DNA of 64,000 nt from Streptococcus sp. zg-86 (GCF_017639855.1 NZ_CP072115.1:372001-436000); one strand, 5' to 3'. Shown: positions 1-8,561, counted from the stretch's first letter. Notes: a model not told the origin generated them from the letters alone. Numbers and translations: made by a program.

Positions 1-383
1 ATGATGTTGTCAACAATGACATTGAAAAATCTGGTTTGAAATTAGCCTGCCCACCAGGTGTGAAATTGTCTGTTTTACCAGTTGAAAAAGCGGCAGCAAA
101 CATTTTAGCAGGGAAATATGATTCCCAACGTCTCTTTATCGTTGCAAAACGTCCAGCTCCAATCTTGGGCTTGGTCGAACAGGGCGTGACGATTCCAGAA
201 TTGAATGTTGGAAATATGTCTCAGTCACCTGAAACACGTTCTGTCACTCGTTCAGTAAACGTTGTGGATGAAGATATTAAGGTCTTTGATGAATTGCATG
301 CTAAAGGCGTGAACTTGATTCATCAAATGGTTCCAGGTGATACTGCGAAAGACTTCTTACCATTGCTTGCGAAGGTGAGATAA
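1..383 (+). CDS. PTS mannose-family IIB component, C-terminal part
   Basis: The reading frame is open from base 3 and runs to TAA at 383, so this is the 3' part of a gene whose start, including the phospho-accepting His, lies outside the window. The residues (LACPPGVKLSVLPVEKAA near the visible start, LLAKVR at the end) fit the C-terminal half of a mannose/sorbose/GalNAc-type IIB enzyme, which passes phosphate from IIA to the sugar bound by IIC/IID. IIC, IID and IIA genes follow in the same direction, and this complete set supports the call. The gene order IIB-IIC-IID-IIA then galM resembles the streptococcal host-glycan galactosaminide PTS loci, but substrate is inferred. Confidence 0.85.
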   Translation, partial: DVVNNDIEKSGLKLACPPGVKLSVLPVEKAAANILAGKYDSQRLFIVAKRPAPILGLVEQGVTIPELNVGNMSQSPETRSVTRSVNVVDEDIKVFDELHAKGVNLIHQMVPGDTAKDFLPLLAKVR

Positions 384-465
384 GATTATTCGGTTACATT
401 TGTCTTGTTTCAATCTAAGGAATCAGACATGAAACAATTATAAAAAATTTTTAGGAGGTTACATC

Positions 466-1347
466 ATGATTCAATGGTGGCAAATTCTTTTACTTACCTT
501 GTACTCAGCTTATCAAATCTGTGATGAGTTGACCATCGTATCATCTGCCGGCTCACCAATGTTTGCGGGCTTCATCACAGGACTTGTAATGGGAGATTTG
601 AAAACAGGTCTGTTGATTGGTTCAGCTTTGCAATTGGTGGTACTTGGTGTCGGTACCTTTGGTGGTGCTTCTCGTATCGACGCAACGTCTGGTGCGGTGT
701 TGGCAACTGCCTTCTCAGTAGCACAAGGAATTGATGCTGAAATTGCGATTTCAACAATCGGTGTTCCAGTAGCGGGTCTTTTGACTTATGCAGATATCCT
801 TGGTCGCTTCACAACTACTTACTTTGCTCACCGTGTGGATGCTGCGATTGAACGTTTTGACTATAAAGCAATTGAACGCAATTATCTCTTAGGTGCGCTT
901 CCTTGGGCAGCTTCTCGTGCTGTTCCTGTCTTCCTTGCTCTTGCCTTTGGTGGTGCTCTTGTTGAAACCATGGTGACAACAATTGAGTTACCTCAATACA
1001 AATGGATTGCAGCCGGTTTAACTCTTGCAGCTCGTATGCTTCCAGGTCTTGGATTTGCAATCTTGCTTCACTATCTTCCACTTAAACGCAACCTTCACTA
1101 CCTCGCAGCAGGTTTTGGTATCACGGCAATGTTGTCTGTACTTTATGGAAACGTAGCATCATTGGGTGGTGCAGTTGCTGGTGCTGTTGAAGGCTTTAAT
1201 GGAAACTTCAAAGGTTTGTCTATGATTGGTATTGCGATTATCGGTATCTTGTTGGCAGTGCTTCACTATCAAAATGCACGTCGTACCGTAGCTGCGCCTA
1301 CCACATCAACTGTAGAAAGTGGGGAAATTGAAGATGATGAAATCTAA
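466..1347 (+). CDS. PTS mannose/GalNAc-family IIC component
   Basis: A 293-residue hydrophobic protein with repeated membrane segments, starting MIQWWQILLLTLYSAYQICD. Length and the N-terminal glycine-rich pattern (GDLKTGLLIGSALQLVVLGV) match the EII-Sor family membrane channel of mannose-type phosphotransferase systems. With IID it forms the sugar-translocating channel. The start has a good ribosome site (TAGGAGG about 8 bases upstream). It lies 82 bases after IIB and overlaps IID by 14 bases, so translation of IIC and IID is probably coupled. The sugar is not readable from sequence; an N-acetylgalactosamine or galacto-N-biose type substrate is inferred from the neighbouring epimerase. Confidence 0.92.
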   Translation: MIQWWQILLLTLYSAYQICDELTIVSSAGSPMFAGFITGLVMGDLKTGLLIGSALQLVVLGVGTFGGASRIDATSGAVLATAFSVAQGIDAEIAISTIGVPVAGLLTYADILGRFTTTYFAHRVDAAIERFDYKAIERNYLLGALPWAASRAVPVFLALAFGGALVETMVTTIELPQYKWIAAGLTLAARMLPGLGFAILLHYLPLKRNLHYLAAGFGITAMLSVLYGNVASLGGAVAGAVEGFNGNFKGLSMIGIAIIGILLAVLHYQNARRTVAAPTTSTVESGEIEDDEI

Positions 1348-2164
1348 TTACAGACTTACAAAAGAAGATTTTAATCAAATTAACAAACGTAGTTTATTTA
1401 CTTACCAATTAGGCTGGAACTATGAGCGGATGCAGGCTTCAGGCTATCTATACATGCTCTTGCCTCAACTTCGTAAAATGTACGGAGATGGTACTCCTGA
1501 ACTACAAGAAATGATGCGTTTGCACACTCAATTCTTTAATACTTCACCATTCTTCCACACTATTATCGCAGGTTTCGACCTTGCCTTGGAAGAAGAACAA
1601 GGTATCGCAGCAAAAGATGCGGTTAATGGTATCAAGACAGGTCTCATGGGACCATTTGCTCCACTTGGTGACTCTATCTTTGGTTCACTTGTTCCAGCCA
1701 TTATGGGTACAATTGCAGCGTCAATGGCAGCAGGTGGTAACATTGTTGGTGTCGTTGGTATTGCCCTTTGGGTAGGAGCAGCGGTTGTCTATGATATCTT
1801 CCGTTGGAAACAGTTGGAATTTGCCTACAAAGAAGGTGTGAAATTGGTAACCACCATGCGTGATACCTTGAATGCCCTTGTTGATGCAGCTTCTGTTCTT
1901 GGGGTATTCATGATGGGTGCCTTGATTGCAACCATGATTAACGTTGAAGTAACAGCGCCATTCCACGTTGGTGAAAAGATGATTGATGTGCAAGACTTGC
2001 TTAACCTCATCTTCCCACGCTTGTTGCCAGCTATCATTACAGGTGCTATCTTCTGGTTGCTTGGTCGTAAAGGTATGACTTCTACAAAAGCAATCTTGCT
2101 GATTATTGTAGCAGCACTTGCAATGTCTGCATTTGGTTACTTTGTATTCGGAATGGGAGTATAA
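1334..2164 (+). CDS. PTS mannose-family IID component
   Basis: Partner of IIC in the membrane channel. The protein reads NYRLTKEDFNQINKRSLFTYQLGWNYERMQ near its N-terminus, with the usual IID features: a soluble N-terminal part, a central GLMGPFAPLGDSIF block around residue 100, and a hydrophobic C-terminal anchor. The open frame extends back to a GTG at 1319, but the ATG at 1334 (or 1337) is preferred because the purine run GGGGAAA lies at a normal ribosome-site distance. It begins inside the last codons of IIC and is followed after 21 bases by IIA, so all four PTS genes look like one operon. Confidence 0.9.
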   Translation: MMKSNYRLTKEDFNQINKRSLFTYQLGWNYERMQASGYLYMLLPQLRKMYGDGTPELQEMMRLHTQFFNTSPFFHTIIAGFDLALEEEQGIAAKDAVNGIKTGLMGPFAPLGDSIFGSLVPAIMGTIAASMAAGGNIVGVVGIALWVGAAVVYDIFRWKQLEFAYKEGVKLVTTMRDTLNALVDAASVLGVFMMGALIATMINVEVTAPFHVGEKMIDVQDLLNLIFPRLLPAIITGAIFWLLGRKGMTSTKAILLIIVAALAMSAFGYFVFGMGV

Positions 2165-2185
2165 AATTAGAAACTTAGGTGTGAT

Positions 2186-2590
2186 ATGTCAAAACAGTTA
2201 ATACTCGTCAGTCATGGACAATTTTGTGAGGGATTGAAGCAAAGTACAGAGATGATTATGGGTCCTCAGGACAACATTCATACAGTATCATTGCTCCCTG
2301 CAGAAGGGCCAGAAGAATTTCAAGCCAAATTTTTGGATACGATTCAAGGATTGGATGATTTTGTAGTCTTTGCTGACTTGCTGGGGGGAACACCTTGTAA
2401 TGTGGTTAGTAAACTAATCTTAGAAGGTCGCGAAATTGATCTTTATGCGGGAATGAATATGCCGATGGTCATTCGTTTTATCAATGATGCTCTTCTTGGT
2501 ACGACATCACGCTATGATGAAAGTACATCCGAATACATCCAGTATGTGAACGATGTACTTGCTGGCATGTCAGATGACGAAGATGAATAG
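2186..2590 (+). CDS. PTS mannose/fructose-family IIA component
   Basis: A 134-residue cytoplasmic protein that takes phosphate from HPr and passes it to IIB. The N-terminus has the LILVSHGQF block of EIIA-Man proteins, in which His10 is the expected phosphorylation site, and the middle carries LLGGTPCNVV. Length is usual for the separate IIA form. It closes the IIB-IIC-IID-IIA operon; a terminator-like hairpin follows 14 bases after the stop. No agaS gene sits between it and the epimerase gene, unlike the pneumococcal bgaC locus as I recall it. Confidence 0.92.
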   Translation: MSKQLILVSHGQFCEGLKQSTEMIMGPQDNIHTVSLLPAEGPEEFQAKFLDTIQGLDDFVVFADLLGGTPCNVVSKLILEGREIDLYAGMNMPMVIRFINDALLGTTSRYDESTSEYIQYVNDVLAGMSDDEDE

Positions 2591-2604
2591 ACTTTAAGTA
2601 TCCT

Positions 2605-2640
2605 CAGGAGCAGGCAGAAATGCCAGCTCCTGTTTGAGTT
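2605..2640 (+). terminator. Terminator after the PTS operon
   Basis: Arms 2605-2616 and 2621-2632 form a 12-bp stem with one mismatch and a GAAA tetraloop, followed by a T-rich stretch (TTTGAGTTTTGAG). Confidence 0.65.
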
Positions 2641-2649
2641 TTGAGAGTG

Positions 2650-2679
2650 TTGCTTTAATCATAGAAAATTGTGTATTAT
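2650..2679 (+). promoter_or_regulatory. Candidate promoter for galM
   Basis: TTGCTT (2650-2655) and TATTAT (2674-2679) are 18 bases apart, between the PTS terminator and the epimerase start. This suggests galM has its own promoter besides any read-through. Confidence 0.45.
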
Positions 2680-2756
2680 TAAGAACCAGTATTCATAAGC
2701 CCTGAATAGAGTTACGGAGCTGTGAATACAGGTTTCAACTACTGAAAGGAGAAATC

Positions 2757-3764
2757 ATGATTGAAATTAGTCCATTTGGAAGTGAAAGGGCAAGGAAGTA
2801 TCATCTGGTCAACGAAGCTGGGATGCAGGTGAATTTGACCAATTTTGGGGCACGGATTGTGGAGATTTTGCTTCCTGTTGAAGAGGATGGTGGTTTGCGC
2901 AATGTAAGTCTATCTGCTTCTTCTGATGAAGAATATAAGACAAAAGATCCCTATCCTGGAGCGACTATTGTACCAGTCGCAGGCCGTATTTCAAAGGCAC
3001 AGGCAGAGATTAAAGGAAAGGTATATCACTTTACAGAAAATGAACCAGGTCGCACCTTGCACGGTGGGGTGAATACGGCAAATGAACAGTATTGGGATGT
3101 AGAAGTAAATGAGGCGGCAAATAGCGTTTGCTTTACGATTACGCTTTCTGACGGCTCCAATGGCTTTCCGGGGGATGTGCGGGTCAAGGCTTGCTATCGC
3201 TTGACCGAGGATAATACACTTGAAATTACCTATACAGCTCAATCAGATAAGGATACGATTTTTAATCCGACTAACCATGTCTACTTTAATCTGACCGGAG
3301 ATGTTCGGCAAGATGTGGCTGACCACCAGATTCGCATTGCAGCTGAAACCTATGCGCCATTAGGAGAGGATAATCTGCCTCTTGGAAGATTAGAGTCTGT
3401 TGAGGGGACACCATTTGATTTCCGAGTTGGAGGAACGTTTGCCCAAGGATTTACTTTGGAACATCCGCAAAATCAATTGGTTAAAGGCTATGATCATCCT
3501 TGGGTCTTGAATCAGGTAGCAGAGCCAGTTGAGGTGGTTAGTCCAGATCAGCGCATTCGTTTGACGGTTACAACCAATCAACCAGCAGTTGTGATTTATA
3601 CCTATAATTTTCCAAGTCAGGATATGGCAGTCTTTCATGGTGCCTTTAGTTTGGAATGTCAAGGACTACCCAATGCCTGCAATGTAGAAGGATTCGGATC
3701 GATTTTACTCGAAAAAGACCAGTTATTTGAACATGTGACGAGCTATAAGTTTACATGGTTCTAG
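2757..3764 (+). CDS. galM: Aldose 1-epimerase
   Basis: A 335-residue mutarotase that interconverts alpha and beta anomers of aldoses, feeding the Leloir pathway. Family marks are visible: NFGARIVEI near residue 27, GRTLHGG around residue 100, NPTNHVYFNLTG near residue 170 (the His being the general acid) and FSLECQGLPNA near residue 300 (the Glu being the general base). Start ATG has GAAAGGAG upstream. Its position after a mannose-family PTS fits processing of a galactose-containing sugar released inside the cell. Length is normal for the family. Confidence 0.93.
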   Translation: MIEISPFGSERARKYHLVNEAGMQVNLTNFGARIVEILLPVEEDGGLRNVSLSASSDEEYKTKDPYPGATIVPVAGRISKAQAEIKGKVYHFTENEPGRTLHGGVNTANEQYWDVEVNEAANSVCFTITLSDGSNGFPGDVRVKACYRLTEDNTLEITYTAQSDKDTIFNPTNHVYFNLTGDVRQDVADHQIRIAAETYAPLGEDNLPLGRLESVEGTPFDFRVGGTFAQGFTLEHPQNQLVKGYDHPWVLNQVAEPVEVVSPDQRIRLTVTTNQPAVVIYTYNFPSQDMAVFHGAFSLECQGLPNACNVEGFGSILLEKDQLFEHVTSYKFTWF

Positions 3765-3843
3765 TCTTTCGTTTTCATCTATTATATTGTTAACGCGCCT
3801 TACCTAATTTTAATTATGCTTGCGACACGTTGCCTAGTACTAA

Positions 3844-3910
3844 ATCAAAACGAACAAAGGGAGAGTTCAAATGTTGAAAATATTCCTTTGTTCGTTTTGA
3901 TATTTATTTT
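3844..3910. terminator. Bidirectional terminator between galM and the permease
   Basis: A perfect 17-bp inverted repeat (3844-3860 and 3885-3901) with a 24-nt loop, T-rich on both flanks, lies between two convergent genes. It can serve both strands. Confidence 0.8.
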
Positions 3911-3928
3911 CTGATAAAAGCCTTTTGA

Positions 3929-5296
3929 CTATCTAAATTTAGAAAGGCTATAGCTACCAAAGGCGATAATCCAAATGGTGGAGCCGATTGCTCCCCAAAG
4001 GGTTGCTTCTTGGAGGAACAAGGTCGCAAAGACAAAGAGGAAAAAGCCGATGGTAATGGGATTTAAGAAGCGGTAGGCAGGCATGAGGTACCCGTTTGCC
4101 ATGAAGTCTTGAGACTTGCGATAGTTGAGATGTGCGAGCATAACTAAAACATAAATAGCGATGTAGACACCTGATGAAGAAGCTGTAATCAAGGTAAAGG
4201 CATCGGATACGCCAGGAAGGATACTGATTGCAGCGGCAAGTGCGATAACCACTGCAGAGGTGATAATGGCATTTTGTGGAACGTTTTGCCGTGATAGGGT
4301 GTTGATCTTGAATTTTTTGAGCAAGGCATTTGGTGCATCATGTGCAAGCTGGTAGAGGTGTCGCCCAGTAGAATACAGGGTCGAATTGAGGGCAGAGGCA
4401 GCAGAAGTCAGGACGACAAAGTTAATCAAGCCGGCGGCCCATTTAATCCCTGCTAATTCAAACACCGTTACAAAGGGAGAGCCAGCTGTTGCTAAGTTCC
4501 TCCAAGGGATAATCGCCATGATGGCAAGTAGGGCTCCACCATAGAAAAAGACGATGCGGACAGGGATTTCCTTAATGGCTTTTGGTAGTACTTTGCGAGG
4601 ATTTTCCGTCTCAGCAGTTGTTACCCCGATAAATTCCATCATCAGATAGGCAAAGAAGACCATTTGAAAGGCGACGATAAAGTTTAGTGGTCCATTTGGA
4701 AAGAGACTGAATCCGTCGCTGATATTGGTCAAACTGGCAAGACCAGTCGGTGTTTCAAATCCTGTCAAAACCATGAAAATGGCGGTCGCAATTAGAGCTA
4801 AAATAGCGATAATTTTAATCATGGCAAACCAGAACTCGACTTCTCCGAAGATGCGGACGGCAATCAAGTTGACCATGCCTAAAATGATAAGAAAAACCAA
4901 TTGGATAATCCAAGCAGGCCAAGTTGGAAACCAGAATTGGACGTATTCTGCGACAGCAGTAATTTCTGCCATACCGATAAAGACGACCGAGAGCCAGTAG
5001 GACCAGCCGGCAAAGTAGCCCCAGCCCTTTCCCACATAGTGGGTGATAAAGTTGATAAAGGTGTGCTGGTCGGGATCGCGGTAGAGCATCTCGCCGATTG
5101 CCCGCATCATCAGGTACATGAAGCTGCCTGTGATCATATAGATAAAGACGATTGAAGGACCAGTCAGACTGATAGAGCGCCCAGCGCCTAGGAATAATCC
5201 TGTTCCGATTGTTCCTGCAATAGCCATGATTTGGACATGGCGGTTTTGCAGGCTCCTTTCCATTTTGTTGGTTGAATGATGGTGTTTCTCACTCAT
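3929..5296 (-). CDS. APC-superfamily amino acid permease
   Basis: A 455-residue integral membrane protein with about 12 predicted transmembrane segments. The start of the first segment reads IMAIAGTIGTGLFLGAGRSI, the glycine-rich substrate-binding stretch of the amino acid transporter (AAT) branch that includes CycA, AroP and LysP. The N-terminal NRHVQIMAIAG is also typical. The first residues are His-rich (SEKHHHS). The substrate cannot be told from sequence; D-alanine/D-serine/glycine is one possibility. It is a single-gene unit with its own promoter and a bidirectional terminator shared with galM. Confidence 0.9.
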   Translation of the reverse strand: MSEKHHHSTNKMERSLQNRHVQIMAIAGTIGTGLFLGAGRSISLTGPSIVFIYMITGSFMYLMMRAIGEMLYRDPDQHTFINFITHYVGKGWGYFAGWSYWLSVVFIGMAEITAVAEYVQFWFPTWPAWIIQLVFLIILGMVNLIAVRIFGEVEFWFAMIKIIAILALIATAIFMVLTGFETPTGLASLTNISDGFSLFPNGPLNFIVAFQMVFFAYLMMEFIGVTTAETENPRKVLPKAIKEIPVRIVFFYGGALLAIMAIIPWRNLATAGSPFVTVFELAGIKWAAGLINFVVLTSAASALNSTLYSTGRHLYQLAHDAPNALLKKFKINTLSRQNVPQNAIITSAVVIALAAAISILPGVSDAFTLITASSSGVYIAIYVLVMLAHLNYRKSQDFMANGYLMPAYRFLNPITIGFFLFVFATLFLQEATLWGAIGSTIWIIAFGSYSLSKFR

Positions 5297-5336
5297 TGTA
5301 TCTTTCTCTCCTCTAGGTTAATATAAGAATTTTCTA

Positions 5337-5364
5337 ATTTTATCATAATTTTCCCCCTTTGTAA
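5337..5364 (-). promoter_or_regulatory. Promoter of the permease gene
   Basis: On the minus strand TTACAA (5364-5359) and TAAAAT (5342-5337) are 16 bases apart, with an extended TGA in front of the -10. It reads into the permease about 40 bases downstream, past an AGAGGAG ribosome site. Confidence 0.55.
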
Positions 5365-5408
5365 TCTTTTGAGCACTTATCATCAGTATTTTTAGTGAAA
5401 AGGACAGA

Positions 5409-5432
5409 ATGAGTAATCATATGATTACTCAT
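5409..5432. promoter_or_regulatory. Perfect 24-bp palindrome, possible operator
   Basis: The bases from ATGAGTAATCAT to its exact reverse complement form a perfect 24-bp palindrome with no loop. It sits in the divergent region between the permease promoter (about 45 bases away) and the DUF1858 operon promoter (about 90 bases away). There is no T-run, so a dimeric regulator site is more likely than a terminator. The regulator is unknown. Confidence 0.4.
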
Positions 5433-5520
5433 TATCTCTAAAACCTTTGATTAAAGCAAGGCAAGAAAGCGCTTTTTACTGTAAATCTTCCCTTTTTTTC
5501 TCCCTTTTCCCATTGTAATA

Positions 5521-5529
5521 TGCTATAAT
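5521..5529 (+). promoter_or_regulatory. Extended -10 promoter of the DUF1858 operon
   Basis: TGCTATAAT is an ideal extended -10 element 27 bases before the DUF1858 start codon. No clear -35 is seen; a pyrimidine-rich stretch occupies that position. Confidence 0.6.
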
Positions 5530-5555
5530 GGGAAAAAATAAATGAAGGTGGAAAC

Positions 5556-5789
5556 ATGAATACGATTAATCTTTCCCTTCCTGTAGCCCAAGTGATTGAA
5601 GAGCATCCTGAGGTACTCGAAATTTTAGTGGAACTTGGCTTTACTCCGCTTGCCAATCCTTTGATGCGTCAGACACTTGGAAAAACGGTGTCGCTTAAGC
5701 AAGGGGCTAAGATGAAGGGAATTGATTTGGCCCAAGTCCAGTCAACCTTGGAGTGGAATGGATATGATGTCATTGGAGGAGAAGCATGA
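5556..5789 (+). CDS. DUF1858 domain-containing protein
   Basis: A 77-residue protein made almost entirely of one DUF1858 domain (MNTINLSLPVAQVIEEHPEV, then LVELGFTPLANPLMRQTLGK). This family is often encoded next to, or fused with, hemerythrin/DUF438 proteins. It overlaps the next gene by four bases, so the two are translationally coupled. The AAGGTGG ribosome site precedes the ATG. Biochemical function is not established; a role with the iron-binding partner is inferred from linkage. Confidence 0.85.
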   Translation: MNTINLSLPVAQVIEEHPEVLEILVELGFTPLANPLMRQTLGKTVSLKQGAKMKGIDLAQVQSTLEWNGYDVIGGEA

Positions 5790-7111
5790 CAGATGAGCGC
5801 ATTCATATCTTAAAAGATATTTTATTAGACCTGCACCAAGGGGCGAGTCCGGATAGTGTCCAAGAACGATTTAATCAAACCTTTGCTGGAGTATCTGCTA
5901 TTGAGATTTCGCTCATGGAGCATGAATTGATGAATTCTGATTCGGGAGTGACCTTTGAAGATGTCATGTCCTTGTGCGATGTCCATGCCAATCTATTTAA
6001 ACAGGCGATTCAACATGTAGAGGTGGCAGATGCAGATCAGGCGGGTCATCCGGTACGTGTTTTTAAAGATGAAAATTTAGCCTTACGAGCAGCTCTAATC
6101 CGGATTCGTCGTTTGTTAGAGAGTTATGAGCAGGCAGAAGATTCGGCCATTCGCACGGAAATCATCAAAGGCTTGCAGCGCCAACTAGCCTTGTTAGGGC
6201 AGTTTGACAACCATTATCGTCGTAAGGAAGAACTGTTCTTTCCCTTGATGGAAAAATACGGACATGATTCACCACCCAAGGTTATGTGGGGAGTGGATGA
6301 CCAAATTCGGGACTTGTTTGCGATTGTTCAAACGGATAGTCAGCAATTAGAAGAGCAAGGAATTGAGGTTTTAAAACAGAGTTTTGAAGCCTTTGCAGTC
6401 GAATTTGAAAGTATGATTTTCAAGGAAGAATCGATTTTGCTAATGATTCTGCTCGAATGTTTTACGCAAGATGATTGGCTACAAATTGCAGGAGAAAGTG
6501 ATACCTTCGGTTATGCGATTATTCGTCCCAAAGAGAAATGGACACCGGAAAGACACAACTTTACCTCAGAGAGAAATGAAGAAGCTGTTTCAGAAGTCGT
6601 AGGGACTGAGCAGGTGATTCATCATAGGATTGATACACCTGATGGAGAATTAAGCATTTCCTTTACGCCTAAAAAGCAATCAGAACAAGAAACACAGGCC
6701 TTTGGAAATGGCTATTTGTCTATTGAACAGGCGAACTTGATATTGAATCATTTGCCCATGGAAATTACCTTTGTGAATAAGGATGATATTTTCCAGTATT
6801 ATAATGATGCGGTACCGAGCGAGGAGATGATTTTCAAACGCACGCCAAGTCAGGTTGGCCGGCATGTGGAATTGTGTCATCCGCCTAAATTATTACCGAA
6901 AGTACGAGCGATTTTCACCGCCTTGCATGAGGGGCGCAAGGACAAATTTGAGATGTGGTTCAATTCAGAATCTCGTGGGCAATTTGTTCATGTGACCTAC
7001 AAAGCTGTGCGTGATGTGGCTGGAGAATTTCAAGGAGTCTTGGAATATGTTCAAGATATTGCGCCCTATCGGGCAATTGAAACAGATGTGTATAGGGAGA
7101 TTGACGAATGA
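5786..7111 (+). CDS. DUF438 / hemerythrin-like / PAS domain protein
   Basis: A 441-residue soluble protein with three parts: an N-terminal DUF438 helical region (about residues 1-80), a hemerythrin-like HHE region (about 90-235, with FDNHYRRKEELFFPLMEKYG, whose His and Glu residues could bind a di-iron centre), and a C-terminal PAS domain (about 310-435, MEITFVNKDDIFQYYNDA and later VLEYVQDIAPYRAIE). Such proteins are thought to sense oxygen, nitric oxide or redox state. It overlaps both neighbours by four bases and is the middle gene of a three-gene operon. The ligand is not readable from sequence. Confidence 0.85.
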   Translation: MTDERIHILKDILLDLHQGASPDSVQERFNQTFAGVSAIEISLMEHELMNSDSGVTFEDVMSLCDVHANLFKQAIQHVEVADADQAGHPVRVFKDENLALRAALIRIRRLLESYEQAEDSAIRTEIIKGLQRQLALLGQFDNHYRRKEELFFPLMEKYGHDSPPKVMWGVDDQIRDLFAIVQTDSQQLEEQGIEVLKQSFEAFAVEFESMIFKEESILLMILLECFTQDDWLQIAGESDTFGYAIIRPKEKWTPERHNFTSERNEEAVSEVVGTEQVIHHRIDTPDGELSISFTPKKQSEQETQAFGNGYLSIEQANLILNHLPMEITFVNKDDIFQYYNDAVPSEEMIFKRTPSQVGRHVELCHPPKLLPKVRAIFTALHEGRKDKFEMWFNSESRGQFVHVTYKAVRDVAGEFQGVLEYVQDIAPYRAIETDVYREIDE

Positions 7112-7362
7112 GTTATGAACAGGAATTTCTAAAAGAATTCGAGGCTTGGGTCAATACTCAAGTGATGATAAATGAAATGGCTATGGAAGAAAGCCGCCGC
7201 GTCTTGGAAGAAGACAAGGATGAGCGTGCAGCGGATGCCTACATTCGCTATGAAAGCAAGGTAGATGCCTATCGCTTTATTCAGGGAAAATTCGCTAACT
7301 ATGCTGCGGGCAAAGGATTCCATGATTTACCGGATGAACTGTTTGGCAAACGAAGTTATTAA
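7108..7362 (+). CDS. DUF1912 family protein
   Basis: An 84-residue, acidic, mostly helical protein (MSYEQEFLKEFEAWVNTQVM, ending in FHDLPDELFGKRSY). It matches the streptococcal DUF1912 family in length and pattern. The start codon overlaps the DUF438 stop by four bases, which places it in the same operon. Function unknown; no catalytic motif is seen. Confidence 0.8.
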   Translation: MSYEQEFLKEFEAWVNTQVMINEMAMEESRRVLEEDKDERAADAYIRYESKVDAYRFIQGKFANYAAGKGFHDLPDELFGKRSY

Positions 7363-7391
7363 GGATAAGATAAAAGGAGATTAGGAGAAAA

Positions 7392-7760
7392 ATGGCAAAG
7401 AAAAAAGTAAACCGTAAAAAACAATTAAAACGTGAATGGGCAAAATTGAAAAAAGCAGGTCGTGAGCGTTTGGAACAAGTTGTTGATGTAGCTGAAACAG
7501 TAGTTGATAAGGCTGTTGAGCAAGTTAAGGAAGCTGTTGCAGAAATCAAGGAGCAGGCAGCAACAAGTCTAGAGGATTTCCAAGCACTGCCAGAACTTGA
7601 GGCTATTCCTGCTAGTCGTTTGGAAACATTCTACCAAGCAGGTATTCAAAGTGTGGCTGATTTTGCAACATGGACAGAAAAAGATTTGGTAGCCTTAAAA
7701 GGTATCGGTGCAGCAACGATTAAGCAATTGAAAGAAAAAGGCATTGCTTTAAAGGATTAA
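7392..7760 (+). CDS. Helix-hairpin-helix domain protein with basic N-terminus
   Basis: A 122-residue protein in three parts: a very basic N-terminus (MAKKKVNRKKQLKREWAKLK), an Ala/Glu/Val-rich amphipathic helix of about 45 residues, and a C-terminal helix-hairpin-helix with ALKGIGAATIKQLKEKG, a non-sequence-specific nucleic-acid-binding fold. It starts 29 bases after DUF1912 with its own GGAGA ribosome site. The C-terminal HhH closely resembles the end of the protein at 47009-48091. DNA or RNA binding is inferred. Confidence 0.7.
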   Translation: MAKKKVNRKKQLKREWAKLKKAGRERLEQVVDVAETVVDKAVEQVKEAVAEIKEQAATSLEDFQALPELEAIPASRLETFYQAGIQSVADFATWTEKDLVALKGIGAATIKQLKEKGIALKD

Positions 7761-7790
7761 GACTGGTTTGAAGTAAGAGAGGGCTAAGGG

Positions 7791-8093
7791 ATGAGTTGGC
7801 TTGCAGAGTTGATTGGTGAGTTGCTGATAGGGGTATTGTTTGATCGGGATGCAAAAGAATTTCGCTCTTCTAAAACTCTCGTCTTCTACGCAATCTGTCG
7901 GAATCTCTTTCATCTTGTTTTGATAGCTCTTTTTGTTACCCTAATCTGGTATACAACCTATCAAGGGGGCTTAGTCAACTATTTCTTTGCTCTATTTTGC
8001 TTGATCGTACTGCTTTTTCAGATAGGCTCTTTTTATTCATGGAATAAACAGGGAGTTAGACAGTTTCGGTTACTGAGATCAAGAAGAAGCTGA
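7791..8093 (+). CDS. Small two-segment membrane protein, unknown function
   Basis: A 100-residue protein with two hydrophobic segments (about residues 34-54 and 60-80), a short N-terminal amphipathic helix and a basic C-terminus (QFRLLRSRRS). It begins 30 bases after the HhH gene. I do not recognise the family. A weak ribosome site (AGGG) precedes the ATG. Confidence 0.6.
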   Translation: MSWLAELIGELLIGVLFDRDAKEFRSSKTLVFYAICRNLFHLVLIALFVTLIWYTTYQGGLVNYFFALFCLIVLLFQIGSFYSWNKQGVRQFRLLRSRRS

Positions 8094-8142
8094 GTGGATA
8101 CTTGCAGGCAACAGAGCTAACTCACAATGAAATCACAGGTGA

Positions 8143-8433
8143 AAGATCTTAAAGGGGCAATCTTGGAGCCTGGAGCCAGCAAAGCACCCAACTAAACCAA
8201 TTAAACTTAAGCTAGAAAATGTTCAGGGTGTAAAGAGCCATATAACAGGCTCGGGCTTTGCCGAAAAAGAAGATAGCTCATGGGAACCCACTGAAAAATT
8301 CATCAAATTGATGGCTTTTTCAGTGGGTTCCTTTCGTGTTTGTGACAGGTTGAGAACCAAAGATGTAGCCCCTCATTACTATAAAACTAGTTACAGCTAC
8401 ACCTTCGAGGACAATCAGGAGCCTGACTTTTAA
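8143..8433 (+). pseudogene. Open frame without a start, possible gene remnant
   Basis: Bases 8143-8433 are open for 96 codons but contain no ATG until the middle, at codon 56, and no ribosome site. The C-terminal residues (KDVAPHYYKTSYSYTFEDNQ) look protein-like. A perfect 16-bp inverted repeat (8283-8298 with 8316-8331) lies inside it. It may be the tail of a decayed gene or a chance frame; no family is recognised. The rest of the 8094-8561 gap shows no gene. Confidence 0.25.
8283..8331. repeat. Perfect 16-bp inverted repeat with nested hairpin
   Basis: GGAACCCACTGAAAAA and its exact complement flank a 17-nt spacer that holds a smaller CATCAA/TTGATG hairpin. It could be a terminator for the upstream operon, although it lies 190 bases past the last gene. 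Confidence 0.5.
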
Positions 8434-8514
8434 TTTATTTAACATGCGTTGTTGCTATCTCTTTTTTTGTATGATAGCGACATCATAACAAGATTGACTT
8501 GGAGATTTTATCAC

Positions 8515-8556
8515 AAGAAAAGGGCTCTTTGTCGGCTGTAGTGGGTGATAAAGAGC
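8515..8556 (-). terminator. Terminator of the peptide exporter operon
   Basis: On the minus strand, arms at 8556-8547 and 8533-8524 pair over 10 bases (one G-T), followed by CCTTTTCTTG. It lies just past the stop of the ABC exporter. Confidence 0.6.
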
Positions 8557-8561
8557 AATAT

